Assembly (NCBI RefSeq): GCF_029338195.1
Contig: NZ_CP119779.1
Coordinates: forward strand, 1,240,001 to 1,304,000
DNA length: 64,000 bases
From: Haloarcula litorea
GTDB taxonomy: Archaea > Halobacteriota > Halobacteria > Halobacteriales > Haloarculaceae
Direction of reading: 5' to 3'
In this document: in pieces, positions 16,584 through 24,643 of the stretch
Numbering within the stretch: position 1 is the first letter of the stretch
How the letters are laid out: each line of letters opens with the position of its first letter
Notes under the pieces: generated by a model
What the model was told of the DNA's origin: nothing
Database searches by the model: none
What the model saw: only the letters and a program-made list of their open reading frames with translations
Program-made: the position numbers and the translations under genes

Positions 16584-18578
16584 CTACTCGAACTTCGCCA
16601 GCAGGTCGTCGTAGAACTCGGCCTCGCCGTCGTCGGCCAGCTTCTCGACGATGAGCTCCGGCGTCGACCGGGCGAGTTTCCCCTTGACCGGCGAGCGGTT
16701 CACCCGGAGCTCGCCGTCGACGAGTCCCTCGGCCTGGATGCCGTCGACCGAGAGGTCGGCGTCGGCCGCGGCCAGGACGTCCTCGGCGAGGTGGGAGACG
16801 AACACGCCGGTGGCCTGCCGGTCGGCCAGCGACTCGAGGATGCCGGCGACGATGGTCGCCGCAGCCCCCGGCTCCGTGATCGACTCGAGCTCGTCGACCA
16901 GCACCAGCACCGGGCGGTCAGCCGTGACGTCGGTGACAAGCTCCCCGAACTCCCGAAGCGTCGACTCGAACGCGCCCGCGTCCAGCGTCCCCTGGGTCTT
17001 GGCGTGGTAGTGGAGCTCGCTCACGCGGCCTACCCGCGCGGAGTCGGCGGGGACGGGCAGGCCCATGTGGGCCAGCACCGTCACGAGCGCCACCAGGTCC
17101 AGCGTCGAGGTCTTCCCGCCGGAGTTGACCCCCGAGAGGACCGTCACGCCCTCGACGCCGTAGTCGACCGGTTCCACGTCCTCGAAGGGGACGTCCAGCA
17201 GCGGCGAGCGGCTCCCGCGGATGTCGAACCCGCCCTCCTCGGTCACCTCGGGCATCGTGCAGTCGAAGTCGTCGGCGAAGCGGGCCACCGCCAGCTCGAC
17301 GTCCAGGTCCAGCGCCCCCGTCACCAGCTCTTCGGCGTCGTCGCGCAGGCCCGCCAGCTCGTCGGCGAGCGCCCGCTTCTGCCGGGTCGCCCGCCGGTCC
17401 CGCGCGGCGGTCAGCTCCTCGCGCAGGCGGCTCACCACGTCCTCGTTGCGCTCGACCGGGTAGGTGGGCTCGTCGGGGAACGCCCGCCGGGCGGTCGCCT
17501 CCGTGTCGCGCAACCGCAGCGCGTCGACGAGGTGGTCGCGGGCCTTCTCGACGGCGGCGGCGTACTCGTCGGCCAGCTCCCGCTCCAGCAGCGAGTCGAC
17601 GCCGGCCCCGCGCTCGACCAGCGACAGCAGGTCCGTCCCCTCGATGGTGACGTCCCGCTCCTCGATGGCGTCCCGGAGGTGGTCGTTTGCGGCGCTCTCG
17701 GCCGTCGAGACGGCGGCGTCGAGGTCGTCGACGGCCGTCGCCAGCCGGTCGAGCTCCTCGTCGCCCCGCACCTCCCCGTCGTCGTCCAGGCGGTCCAGGG
17801 CCGCCAGCAGGGCGTCCAGGTCACAGGGGGCGTCCAGCCCGGCGACCCGGTGGACCTCGGCGGCGGCCCGCACCCGGTCGCGGTTGCGCGCGAAGAAGGT
17901 CAGGACCCGCTCGGGGACGACCGACGCCGGTTCGTCCAGCGCGTCGGGCTCGACCCGGACGTCGCCCTCCACGTCGACGCCGGCGAAGGCCTCGTCCAGC
18001 GCGACCACCGTCGAGTACGAGCGGGCCAGCTCCGCGAGCTGGCGGGCGTCGTCGACCACCTCGACGCTGACCTCGGGGACGGCCTCCTGGGCCTCCGCGT
18101 AGCGCTCGGCGTCGCTGGTCGCGAGACAGCGGTCCCGGACGCGGACGTCGCCCGGCTCCGCGAGGGGTTCGACGCCGGTCAGGGCCTCGCGAACGTCGGC
18201 GTCCGGATCCCGGGCCATCGCCCGCTCGCTGAACGCCCGGACCTCCTCGATCCGCGAGCGGACGCCGCTGGGGTACAGCGTCTCCAGTCGCCTGGCGGCG
18301 TAGTCGGTGACGGTCCGTTCCTGGAGCAGGCCCAGCGCGTCCTCGAACACTTCGCTGGCCCGCGGCGTGGCGGCGAACCCGCCCGGGTCGCCGTGGTCCG
18401 CTCGAATCGCGCCGCGGGCGATGCGGGCCGCCCGCCCCTCGCTGACGCCCGGGGCCCGCGCGAGCGCCGCCACGTCCCCCTCGGCCAGCGCCCGTTCGGG
18501 GTCGTCGAGTTCCCGGAGCGCCGCGGCCGTCTTGGCCCCGACGCCCGGCACCGATTCGAGTTCCATCTGCCGGCTCAT
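16584..18578 (-). CDS. MutS-family ATPase, MutS2/MutS5-like, with N-terminal HhH
   Basis: A 664-residue protein combining an N-terminal tandem helix-hairpin-helix (ESVPGVGAKTAAALRELD and ARAPGVSEGRAARIARG, about 6-60), a MutS core/clamp-like coiled region and a C-terminal MutS ABC-type ATPase: Walker A LSGVNSGGKTSTLDL, signature-like FESTLREFGEL and Walker B VLVLVDELESITEPGAAAT. The mismatch-recognition domain I of classical MutS and the Smr nuclease of bacterial MutS2 are absent. The role may be recombination intermediates rather than mismatch repair. It lies upstream of orc in the same orientation, 81 nt apart. Confidence 0.88.
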   Translation of the reverse strand: MSRQMELESVPGVGAKTAAALRELDDPERALAEGDVAALARAPGVSEGRAARIARGAIRADHGDPGGFAATPRASEVFEDALGLLQERTVTDYAARRLETLYPSGVRSRIEEVRAFSERAMARDPDADVREALTGVEPLAEPGDVRVRDRCLATSDAERYAEAQEAVPEVSVEVVDDARQLAELARSYSTVVALDEAFAGVDVEGDVRVEPDALDEPASVVPERVLTFFARNRDRVRAAAEVHRVAGLDAPCDLDALLAALDRLDDDGEVRGDEELDRLATAVDDLDAAVSTAESAANDHLRDAIEERDVTIEGTDLLSLVERGAGVDSLLERELADEYAAAVEKARDHLVDALRLRDTEATARRAFPDEPTYPVERNEDVVSRLREELTAARDRRATRQKRALADELAGLRDDAEELVTGALDLDVELAVARFADDFDCTMPEVTEEGGFDIRGSRSPLLDVPFEDVEPVDYGVEGVTVLSGVNSGGKTSTLDLVALVTVLAHMGLPVPADSARVGRVSELHYHAKTQGTLDAGAFESTLREFGELVTDVTADRPVLVLVDELESITEPGAAATIVAGILESLADRQATGVFVSHLAEDVLAAADADLSVDGIQAEGLVDGELRVNRSPVKGKLARSTPELIVEKLADDGEAEFYDDLLAKFE

Positions 18579-18699
18579 TCGGGACGCGTCGGAAAAAACC
18601 CCCCGTCGCTCGGGCGGCTCGGGGCCGCGTGCCCGGCCGCGCGACCGGTGCCCAACGTGTTGGGCAAACGCTGACCCCCGCAGCCGCCTACGTACTGGT

Positions 18700-19158
18700 A
18701 TGGCGATCGAAGACAGACTGCCGGCGGACGTCGCGGACGAGGGATCGAACCTGACGCGGCTGTTCTACCTGTTCGTCGCGCTCCCGACGGTGCTGGGCCT
18801 GGCCCACCACGTCGACCACGTCGTCCGGGGGAACCACGTCGGCTGGCCGCTCACCCCCGAGGTGAACCCGTTCACGTACAGCCTCGCCATCTACCCGCTG
18901 CTGGCGATCAGCCTCTACCTGACGCTGACCGACCGCGTCGACGCGGGCTACTGGGCGGGCTTCCTGGCGTTCAGCGCCGGGATGCTCGCGTACTTCCACG
19001 TCAGTCCCTGGGCGGTCGAGCCACCGCAGGACGTCATCGGCCCCTACGCGAACCCGCTCGCGGGCTACCTCGCCTTCGCCGTGTTGCTCGCGCTCATCGG
19101 CTCCGTGGTCGCGGGGTCGCTCTACGGGGCGGTCCTGTGGTCCCGCGGCCGGTCGTGA
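18700..19158 (+). CDS. Four-helix integral membrane protein
   Basis: A 152-residue protein with about four membrane spans (starting near RLFYLFVALPTVLGLAHH, PFTYSLAIYPLLAISLYL, AGFLAFSAGMLAYFHVS and AGYLAFAVLLALIGSVVAG). His residues in the first loop (HHVDHVVRGNHVGWPL) are notable and could bind metal or haem, but this is speculative. ATG 18700 fits the N-terminus. It lies divergent from the mutS-like gene over 121 nt. It resembles uncharacterised haloarchaeal membrane proteins. Confidence 0.78.
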   Translation: MAIEDRLPADVADEGSNLTRLFYLFVALPTVLGLAHHVDHVVRGNHVGWPLTPEVNPFTYSLAIYPLLAISLYLTLTDRVDAGYWAGFLAFSAGMLAYFHVSPWAVEPPQDVIGPYANPLAGYLAFAVLLALIGSVVAGSLYGAVLWSRGRS

Positions 19159-19244
19159 CGGACCGCCGACGCGACGCCTTTATCGACGCGGGCTGCGAGC
19201 GTGTCGCGTATGCGCTCGCGGCGACGAACGCGGAGGGAGCCGGC

Positions 19245-19874
19245 GTGATCCGCGCTCGCTTCCGGATGGCGCTGCCCGAGGACCTCTGGGTCAGGGCCGT
19301 CTCGACGTCGTTTCCCGAGGCGACGCTGCGCCTGCTCACCGGCGTCCCGAGGGGCGACCGCGCGCTGGAACTGGGCGAGGTCCGGGCCGAGGACCCGGTC
19401 GCGGTCGCCGACGCGATCCGGACACACCCCGACATCACCGAGTACGACCCCCTGCACACGGGCGACGATCGGGTCGTCGCCCAGTACGAGGCCGTCGAGC
19501 AGGCCCTCTACGAGTTCCTCTGGTCGTCGTCGCTGCCGCCGGAGTTCCCCGTCGTCGTGACGGACGGCGAGATGACGTTCGACCTGACGGCCACCCGGGC
19601 GCAGTTCGAGGCGTTCGGCGACGCGCTCGACGAGCGCGACCGGCCGTACGAACTGCTCAGCGTCGTCCACACGGACGCGGACGGGGGCCTCCTCACCGAG
19701 CGCCAGCGCGAGTGCCTGCGGGTCGCCCAGCGCCGGGGCTACTTCGCGGTGCCCCGCGAGTGTACGCTGGCGACGGTGGCCGCCGAGCTGGGGGTCGACA
19801 AATCCACCGCGAGCGAGACCATCCGCCGCGGGACGGCCCGGGTCGTCTCGCAGTTCCTCGCCGGCCCCGGGTGA
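19245..19874 (+). CDS. HTH-10-family (bacterioopsin-activator type) transcriptional regulator
   Basis: A 209-residue regulator with an N-terminal Bat-like sensing region (about 1-150) and a C-terminal HTH_10 domain: LTERQRECLRVAQRRGYFAV, then CTLATVAAELGVDKSTASETIRRG as the recognition part. GTG 19245 matches the usual N-terminus (VIRARFRMALPEDLW). A GTG at 19155 overlapping the upstream stop as GTGA would add 30 residues and is the alternative. A TATA-like CTTTATC at 19177-19183 precedes it. Its targets are unknown; the membrane protein upstream is a candidate. Confidence 0.85.
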   Translation: MIRARFRMALPEDLWVRAVSTSFPEATLRLLTGVPRGDRALELGEVRAEDPVAVADAIRTHPDITEYDPLHTGDDRVVAQYEAVEQALYEFLWSSSLPPEFPVVVTDGEMTFDLTATRAQFEAFGDALDERDRPYELLSVVHTDADGGLLTERQRECLRVAQRRGYFAVPRECTLATVAAELGVDKSTASETIRRGTARVVSQFLAGPG

Positions 19875-19931
19875 GCGGCCGGCGGGCGAGCGACGCCGTA
19901 GTTTCAATACGGTGGCGTCGGTTCGACCGAT

Positions 19932-20846
19932 ATGCCCGGACAGGAGGCAGACGACGTCTTCCGCCTGCTGGCGGACGAGACGCGGCTCGACGTCCTCCGG
20001 ACGGTCGCGCGCCAACAGCGGGACCGGCGACAGACGGGGGTCGCCGGCTTGTCGTTCTCCGAGCTCTACGACCGCGTCGACGTCGACGACACGTCCAAGC
20101 TGTCCTACCACCTCGGGGAACTCACCGGGACGTTCCTCCGGAAGCGCGAGGACGGCTACGTCTTCACCCACGCCGGCGAACGGCTGGTCCGCTTCGTCCT
20201 CGCCGAGAACTACCGCGCGCCGCCGGACTTTGGCACCATCGACACCGAGGGGACCTGTCTGTTCTGCGGCGAGTCGGCGTTGCGGGCGACCTACCGCGAC
20301 CGGTACTTCACGGTCGTCTGCGGGGCCTGTGACCGGCCCGCCTTCTCGTATCGAGTCAGGCCGGCACAGGTGCGGTCCCGGGACCCCGAGGACCTGATCG
20401 ACGCCGTCGTCCGCGAACAGGTCGGCGACCTGTTCAAACTGCGTCAGGGTGTGTGTCCGGAGTGTGCCGGCCGGCTCGACACCGCGGTGGTCGACGCCGA
20501 GACGCACCCGGTGCCCGACGAGATGCCGATCGACTTCGCGACGGTCAGCGAGTGCACGGAGTGTCTGCAGTGTCTGGGCCTCCCGCTGACACACGCGGCG
20601 GCGTACCACCCGGCGTCCGTCGCGTTCCACTGGGTCCACGGGGTCGACGTCCTGAGCAGCGGTCCCTGGGCGTTCCACCGCCACGTCGCCGACGGGCGCT
20701 GGCGGGCTGAGCGCGTCGACGCAGACGAGTACCGCGTCGAGTTCCGGCGGGACGACGCCTCGCTGCGCCTGTTCCTCGACGACGCCGCGTCGGTCACGCG
20801 AACCGAGCGTGTGCGGTACAGCGGCGGTCGCGACGGCCAGTCGTGA
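19932..20846 (+). CDS. ArsR-type winged-helix regulator with zinc-ribbon regions
   Basis: A 304-residue transcription factor. The N-terminal winged helix (about 1-95) contains VFRLLADETRLDVLRTV, the ArsR signature, and KLSYHLGELTGTFLRKREDGY as recognition helix and wing. The C-terminal part has C-x2-C pairs CLFCGE and CGACDRP, then CPEC and CTECLQC, consistent with zinc knuckles. This architecture is common in haloarchaea (DUF7351-type C-terminus; unverified name). The ligand is unknown. It follows the HTH-10 regulator in the same direction. Confidence 0.85.
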   Translation: MPGQEADDVFRLLADETRLDVLRTVARQQRDRRQTGVAGLSFSELYDRVDVDDTSKLSYHLGELTGTFLRKREDGYVFTHAGERLVRFVLAENYRAPPDFGTIDTEGTCLFCGESALRATYRDRYFTVVCGACDRPAFSYRVRPAQVRSRDPEDLIDAVVREQVGDLFKLRQGVCPECAGRLDTAVVDAETHPVPDEMPIDFATVSECTECLQCLGLPLTHAAAYHPASVAFHWVHGVDVLSSGPWAFHRHVADGRWRAERVDADEYRVEFRRDDASLRLFLDDAASVTRTERVRYSGGRDGQS

Positions 20847-20852
20847 CAGCGT

Positions 20853-20983
20853 GCTTTCAAAACGTCGGTTCAGCGAGCCGGTGCGACCGGCGACGCCACG
20901 CGCGGCAGAGCGACGAGGTCGGCCGATTCCGCTCGGATTCACTCAAATCGGCTTTTGAAACGACGCTGAAAATACATCAAAAG
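20853..20983. promoter_or_regulatory. Putative operator elements upstream of the 53-codon ORF and methyltransferase
   Basis: CTTTTGA (20952-20958) and TCAAAAG (20977-20983) form a perfect 7-bp inverted repeat with an 18-nt spacer that includes the TATA-like AAAATA (20969-20974). GCTTTCAAAACGTCG (20853-20867) and GCTTTTGAAACGACG (20951-20965) match at 12 of 15 positions. An operator overlapping a TATA box fits repression, perhaps by the adjacent ArsR-type protein. Confidence 0.45.
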
Positions 20984-20996
20984 TTCGATAATTGTT

Positions 20997-21158
20997 ATGT
21001 GGGCGGACGACGACGGCTCACCCACGGATGCGACAGCGAACGGCTCCGCCCACTGGTCCCGCCGTCTCGAACCGCCAACCACGGGGGCGTGCGAGCGCCG
21101 GCCCCCGCCCGCCACGCGCCGAGCGAGAACCGCACCAGCCCGTCACGGACGGGGGTGA
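20997..21158 (+). CDS. 53-residue leader-like ORF upstream of methyltransferase
   Basis: ATG 20997 (MWADDDGSPTDATANGSAHW) to TGA 21156-21158. AAAATA lies 23-28 nt before the ATG, which suits a leaderless transcript. The stop overlaps the Shine-Dalgarno-like GGGGGTGA (21151-21158) of the methyltransferase GTG at 21164. This arrangement suggests a translated leader coupled to the downstream gene. The product starts acidic and becomes very Arg/Pro-rich, unlike a folded haloarchaeal protein, so the act of translation may matter more than the product. Confidence 0.35.
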   Translation: MWADDDGSPTDATANGSAHWSRRLEPPTTGACERRPPPATRRARTAPARHGRG

Positions 21159-21163
21159 AGCCG

Positions 21164-21841
21164 GTGCCGACGACTGACGAACCGGCGCGAGCGGGCCGAC
21201 GCGGGGAGGACGGTCCGGCGTCGCGGCGGCCGATGTCGGTCGACGAGATCCGGGCGTCGTACGCGGAGTACGCCGACTGGATGCACCGCTTCGAGTGGGC
21301 CGACCGGCTCGTCACCGGCCGGTACCGGCGCGAGCGGTTCGGCGACGTCGGGAGCCGGGTCCTCGACGTGGCCTGCGGGGCGGGGACGAACTTCCGGTAC
21401 GTCCCCCGGTCGGCCGACCTCGTCGGCGTCGACATCAGTCCGGCGATGCTCGAGAACGCCCGCGAGACGCTGTCGGCGCTCGACCGCGAGGGGACCGTCC
21501 GGGAGATGGACGCCCAGGACCTCGACTTCGAGGACGACGGCTTCGACGCCGTGATCTCGGCGCTGTCGACCTGTACGTTCCCCGACCCCGTCGCCGCCCT
21601 CCGGGAGATGGAGCGGGTCTGTGCTCCCGACGGGACGATCCGCCTCGTCGAGCACGGTCGGAGCGACGTCGGGCCGATCGCGGCGTTCCAGGAGTGGCGC
21701 GCCGACGCCCACTACGAGCAGGTCGGCTGCCGCTGGACGCAGGAGCCACGCGAGGTCGTCGACGAGGCCGGGCTGTCGGTGGTCGACAGCACGACCGGGC
21801 TGTTCGGGATGGTCACCACGTTCGAGATCGACCCGAGGTGA
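21164..21841 (+). CDS. SAM-dependent class I methyltransferase
   Basis: A 225-residue Rossmann methyltransferase. Motif I is VLDVACGAGTNFRYV, then LVGVDISPAMLENAR, motif II-like MDAQDLDFEDDGFDAVISAL and a late PDGTIRLVEHGRS; this is the UbiE/phosphatidylethanolamine methyltransferase type (Methyltransf_11). GTG 21164 is preceded by GGGGGTGA five nt upstream, an anti-16S match that supports this start; the family N-terminus begins at MSVDEIRAS (ATG 21233), giving 202 residues, and is the alternative. Substrate unknown, perhaps a lipid or quinone. Confidence 0.85.
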   Translation: MPTTDEPARAGRRGEDGPASRRPMSVDEIRASYAEYADWMHRFEWADRLVTGRYRRERFGDVGSRVLDVACGAGTNFRYVPRSADLVGVDISPAMLENARETLSALDREGTVREMDAQDLDFEDDGFDAVISALSTCTFPDPVAALREMERVCAPDGTIRLVEHGRSDVGPIAAFQEWRADAHYEQVGCRWTQEPREVVDEAGLSVVDSTTGLFGMVTTFEIDPR

Positions 21842-21847
21842 GACGCG

Positions 21848-23176
21848 GTGGCAGAGACGCCAGCCGCCAGCGAGGCGGCACACCCCGACGCGGCCACCAG
21901 ACGGGAGGTGCTCTCGACGTTCGGGGCCGCGACCGCGAGCGCGCTCGCCGGCTGTTCGACCGCCGACGGCGGGCGACTCGACGTGAGCGAGACGGCGCTG
22001 CGCGACGAGGTGACGCCGGTCCGGCTCCGGGGGTTCCCCGCCGACACCTCCGTGACGGTCGCGGCGACCGGCACCTACGAGGGGACGCCGGTCGCCTCGG
22101 CGACGACGGTCACGACGGGTTCGGACGGCACCGCGACGGTCGGTGACGCCGACGACCCGGCCGCGGCGATGCGGTGGCTCTGGTCGATGTCGCCGTCGGA
22201 GACGGCGAGTCCGACGGCCACCGAGGGGACGCCCCCGTCGCTCACCGTCGACCTCGCGGCCCGCGTGGACGGCGAGCGGGTCGCGACGGCGACCCAGACC
22301 CGTCGGTACGTCGCCCCGGACGTGACCCGGCGGTCGATCGACCGCGAGGACCTGGTCGGCGAACTGTTCCTGCCGGCGGGGTCGGGACCGCACCCGGGCG
22401 TGCTGGTCCTCCACGGGTCCGGCGGCGTGCCGCTCGTCTCGTGGGGACGGCTGCTCGCCGCCCACGGGCTGGCCGCGCTGGCCGTCGACTACTTCGGGCC
22501 CGCGTCGGGGAACCCGGGGTCTTTCGTCTCGGTCCCGCTGTCGTACTTCGACCGGGCCGCCCGCCTGCTCCGGGACCGGGACGCGGTCCGGGACGGGGCG
22601 GTCGGGGTCGTCGGCGCGTCCCGCGGGACCGAGGCGGCGCTGCTGTCGGGCGTCCACTTCGACTGGGTGGGTGCGGTCGCCGCCCTCGCGCCCAGTTGCT
22701 ACGTCTGGCGCGGGGAGGAGCCGACCGTCCCGGCCTGGCGTCTGGACGGGGAGCCGGTGCCGTACCTTGACTTCCCGAGAGACGACGGGGATCGAGTCCT
22801 CGCACCGGCGTTCCGGGGCACTCTCCGGGAGGCGAGCGACGAGGCGGTCGCCGCGGCGACGATCCCGGTCGAGGAGGTCGGGGCCCCCCTCCTGTTCGTC
22901 TCCGGCGGGGACGACCGCCTCTGGCCGTCGGGGACCTTCGCGAATCGGGCCGTCCGACGGCTGGAACGGCACGGGGACGCCTCTCGGGCCCGCCACCTGC
23001 ACTACGAGGACGCCGGCCACGCGGTCTCGCTCCCGCCGTACATCCCGACCTGGTGGACGACCGAGACGGAGCGGTACGTCCTCGGCGGGACGCCCGCGGC
23101 GAACGCCCGAGCGACCGCGGACGCGTGGCCGTCGACGCTCTCCGTCCTCCGGGACGCGCTCGGGGCCGACGGCTGA
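21848..23176 (+). CDS. Exported BAAT/acyl-CoA thioester hydrolase-like lipoprotein
   Basis: A 442-residue protein. The N-terminus has a twin-arginine motif TRREVLSTFG, a hydrophobic core and lipobox ALAGC, so it is a Tat lipoprotein. Residues ~45-160 resemble the beta-sandwich N-domain of acyl-CoA thioesterase/BAAT proteins; the remainder is an alpha/beta-hydrolase with nucleophile elbow GASRGTEAA, acid in SGGDDRLWPSG and His in DAGHAVSLPPY. An extracytoplasmic place is unexpected for a CoA-thioesterase, so it may hydrolyse other acyl esters. GTG 21848 is 6 nt after the methyltransferase stop, so the two are cotranscribed. Confidence 0.85.
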   Translation: MAETPAASEAAHPDAATRREVLSTFGAATASALAGCSTADGGRLDVSETALRDEVTPVRLRGFPADTSVTVAATGTYEGTPVASATTVTTGSDGTATVGDADDPAAAMRWLWSMSPSETASPTATEGTPPSLTVDLAARVDGERVATATQTRRYVAPDVTRRSIDREDLVGELFLPAGSGPHPGVLVLHGSGGVPLVSWGRLLAAHGLAALAVDYFGPASGNPGSFVSVPLSYFDRAARLLRDRDAVRDGAVGVVGASRGTEAALLSGVHFDWVGAVAALAPSCYVWRGEEPTVPAWRLDGEPVPYLDFPRDDGDRVLAPAFRGTLREASDEAVAAATIPVEEVGAPLLFVSGGDDRLWPSGTFANRAVRRLERHGDASRARHLHYEDAGHAVSLPPYIPTWWTTETERYVLGGTPAANARATADAWPSTLSVLRDALGADG

Positions 23177-23237
23177 ACCGCGACCGACGGCCCCGGAGAC
23201 AGAAGACCTATGCAGCTGATGGACGGGGTACCGGTAG

Positions 23238-23870
23238 ATGGCGACCGACACCGCCGACGCCCGCGGCCCGCTGCGGACCTTCGCGGAGGACTACGGTCTG
23301 CTGGTGGTCGCGGCGCTGTTCGCCCTGCTGGGCGTCGCGGGCATCGCGCTGTACGTCTTCGGCGACACCGCCTACGCCGAGACGCTGCTGCGCCGGTACG
23401 GGCTGGCGGCCCTGTTCTTCGTCTTCGTACTGGAGGGGGCGATGCTGCTGTACTTCGCCCCGAGCGAGGCGCTGGTCCCGGTCGCTGTGGCCGTCCTCGC
23501 GCGGGTCGGCGGCGGCTACGACCTGCCGGCGGTGGCGGCCATCCTCGCCGTCGCCGTCGCCGGCGCGACCGTGGGTCAGACCGCCCTCTTCCTGCTGGCC
23601 AAGCGCGGCGGTCGCGAGTGGCTGCTGGCCCGGCCCTGGTTCCGGGTCAGCGAGGCCCGCCTCGACCGCTTCGGGGCGATGTTCGACCGGTACGGGATCT
23701 TCGCGGTGCCGCTGTCGAACACGCTGCTTTTCACCCGCGGGATGCTGACGGTGCCGGCCGGCGTCGCCGGGATGACGACCCGGCGGTTCGTCGCCCTCTC
23801 GGCGCTGGGGACCCTCTCCTTCGAGGTGCTGCTCGCGGCGGCGGCGATGGGCGTCCTGAACGTCCTCTAG
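23238..23870 (+). CDS. DedA/VTT-domain membrane protein
   Basis: A 210-residue membrane protein with about five membrane segments and the DedA (SNARE-associated/VTT) pattern: GAMLLYFAPSEALVPVAVAV before the re-entrant region and RFGAMFDRYGIFAVPLSNTLLFTRGMLTVPAGVAGM, where DedA has its conserved Arg and Pro-Gly motif. DedA proteins flip undecaprenyl phosphate or phospholipids; in haloarchaea the lipid substrate is not known. It overlaps the convergent cinA-like gene by 4 nt. Confidence 0.88.
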   Translation: MATDTADARGPLRTFAEDYGLLVVAALFALLGVAGIALYVFGDTAYAETLLRRYGLAALFFVFVLEGAMLLYFAPSEALVPVAVAVLARVGGGYDLPAVAAILAVAVAGATVGQTALFLLAKRGGREWLLARPWFRVSEARLDRFGAMFDRYGIFAVPLSNTLLFTRGMLTVPAGVAGMTTRRFVALSALGTLSFEVLLAAAAMGVLNVL

Positions 23871-24598
23871 TCGACGGTCTCGATGCGCTCCCGGACCCAC
23901 GCCGCCGCCTCGCGGACGGCGTCGGGCTCCTCGCCCGAGACCTTCACCCGGCCCGGCGTGTCGTCCTTCCGGGGGTAACTCCCCACGGCCACGCCGAACC
24001 GCTCGCGGGCCTCCGAGATGGTACCTACGACGGCACCTTCCGGTGCGGGCGTGTGAATCGTCTCGGTCGTCCGGTCGCCGCCGAAGTCGTCGGCCACCGT
24101 GGCGAACATCGCCTCCAGCTCCTCGGGGATGCCCGGGAAGACGTACACGCTCTCGACGACGCAGCCGGCGGCGAAGCTCTCGTCGGTCAGCAGCGGCTCG
24201 GCCCCCTCGGGGACGCCGGCCCAGGCGTCCAGGTCCAGCTCCATCTCGTAGCGGTCGACCAGCTCGGGGTTGTTCTCGGCGAACCGCTCGGCCTTCGCTT
24301 CGAGGTGGGCGCGCACGTCCTCGGGGACGACCACCTCGCGGTCGAAGGCGCGGGCGACGGCGGCCTTCGTCACGTCGTCGGGCGTCCCGCCGATGCCGCC
24401 GGTCACGAGGACCGCGTCGAAGGCGTCGTGGTAGCGGGCGACGGCGTCGGCGATGACCGCCTCGTCGTCCGGGACGGTCAGCATCCGCGTCACCGTCGCG
24501 CCGGCGTCGGTCAGCTGCCGGGCCAGCCACGTCGCGTTCGTGTTCTCGGTGTCCCCCGACAGCAGTTCGTCGCCGACGGTGACCAGTGCGACCTGCAT
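23867..24598 (-). CDS. CinA-like (MoCF-fold) nucleotide-binding protein
   Basis: A 243-residue protein homologous to the N-terminal MoaB/MogA-fold domain of CinA. It opens MQVALVTVGDELLSGDTENTN and contains VLVTGGIGGTPDDVTKAAVA, the molybdopterin-binding loop, and VYVFPGIPEELEAMF. No C-terminal NMN deamidase domain is present. In bacteria CinA acts as an ADP-ribose pyrophosphatase; for stand-alone archaeal forms the substrate is uncertain. Confidence 0.9.
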   Translation of the reverse strand: MQVALVTVGDELLSGDTENTNATWLARQLTDAGATVTRMLTVPDDEAVIADAVARYHDAFDAVLVTGGIGGTPDDVTKAAVARAFDREVVVPEDVRAHLEAKAERFAENNPELVDRYEMELDLDAWAGVPEGAEPLLTDESFAAGCVVESVYVFPGIPEELEAMFATVADDFGGDRTTETIHTPAPEGAVVGTISEARERFGVAVGSYPRKDDTPGRVKVSGEEPDAVREAAAWVRERIETVD

Positions 24599-24643
24599 AC
24601 CGGAGTCGGAGGGGGCTCCGACGGGTAAGGGTTCGGGCGGGAG

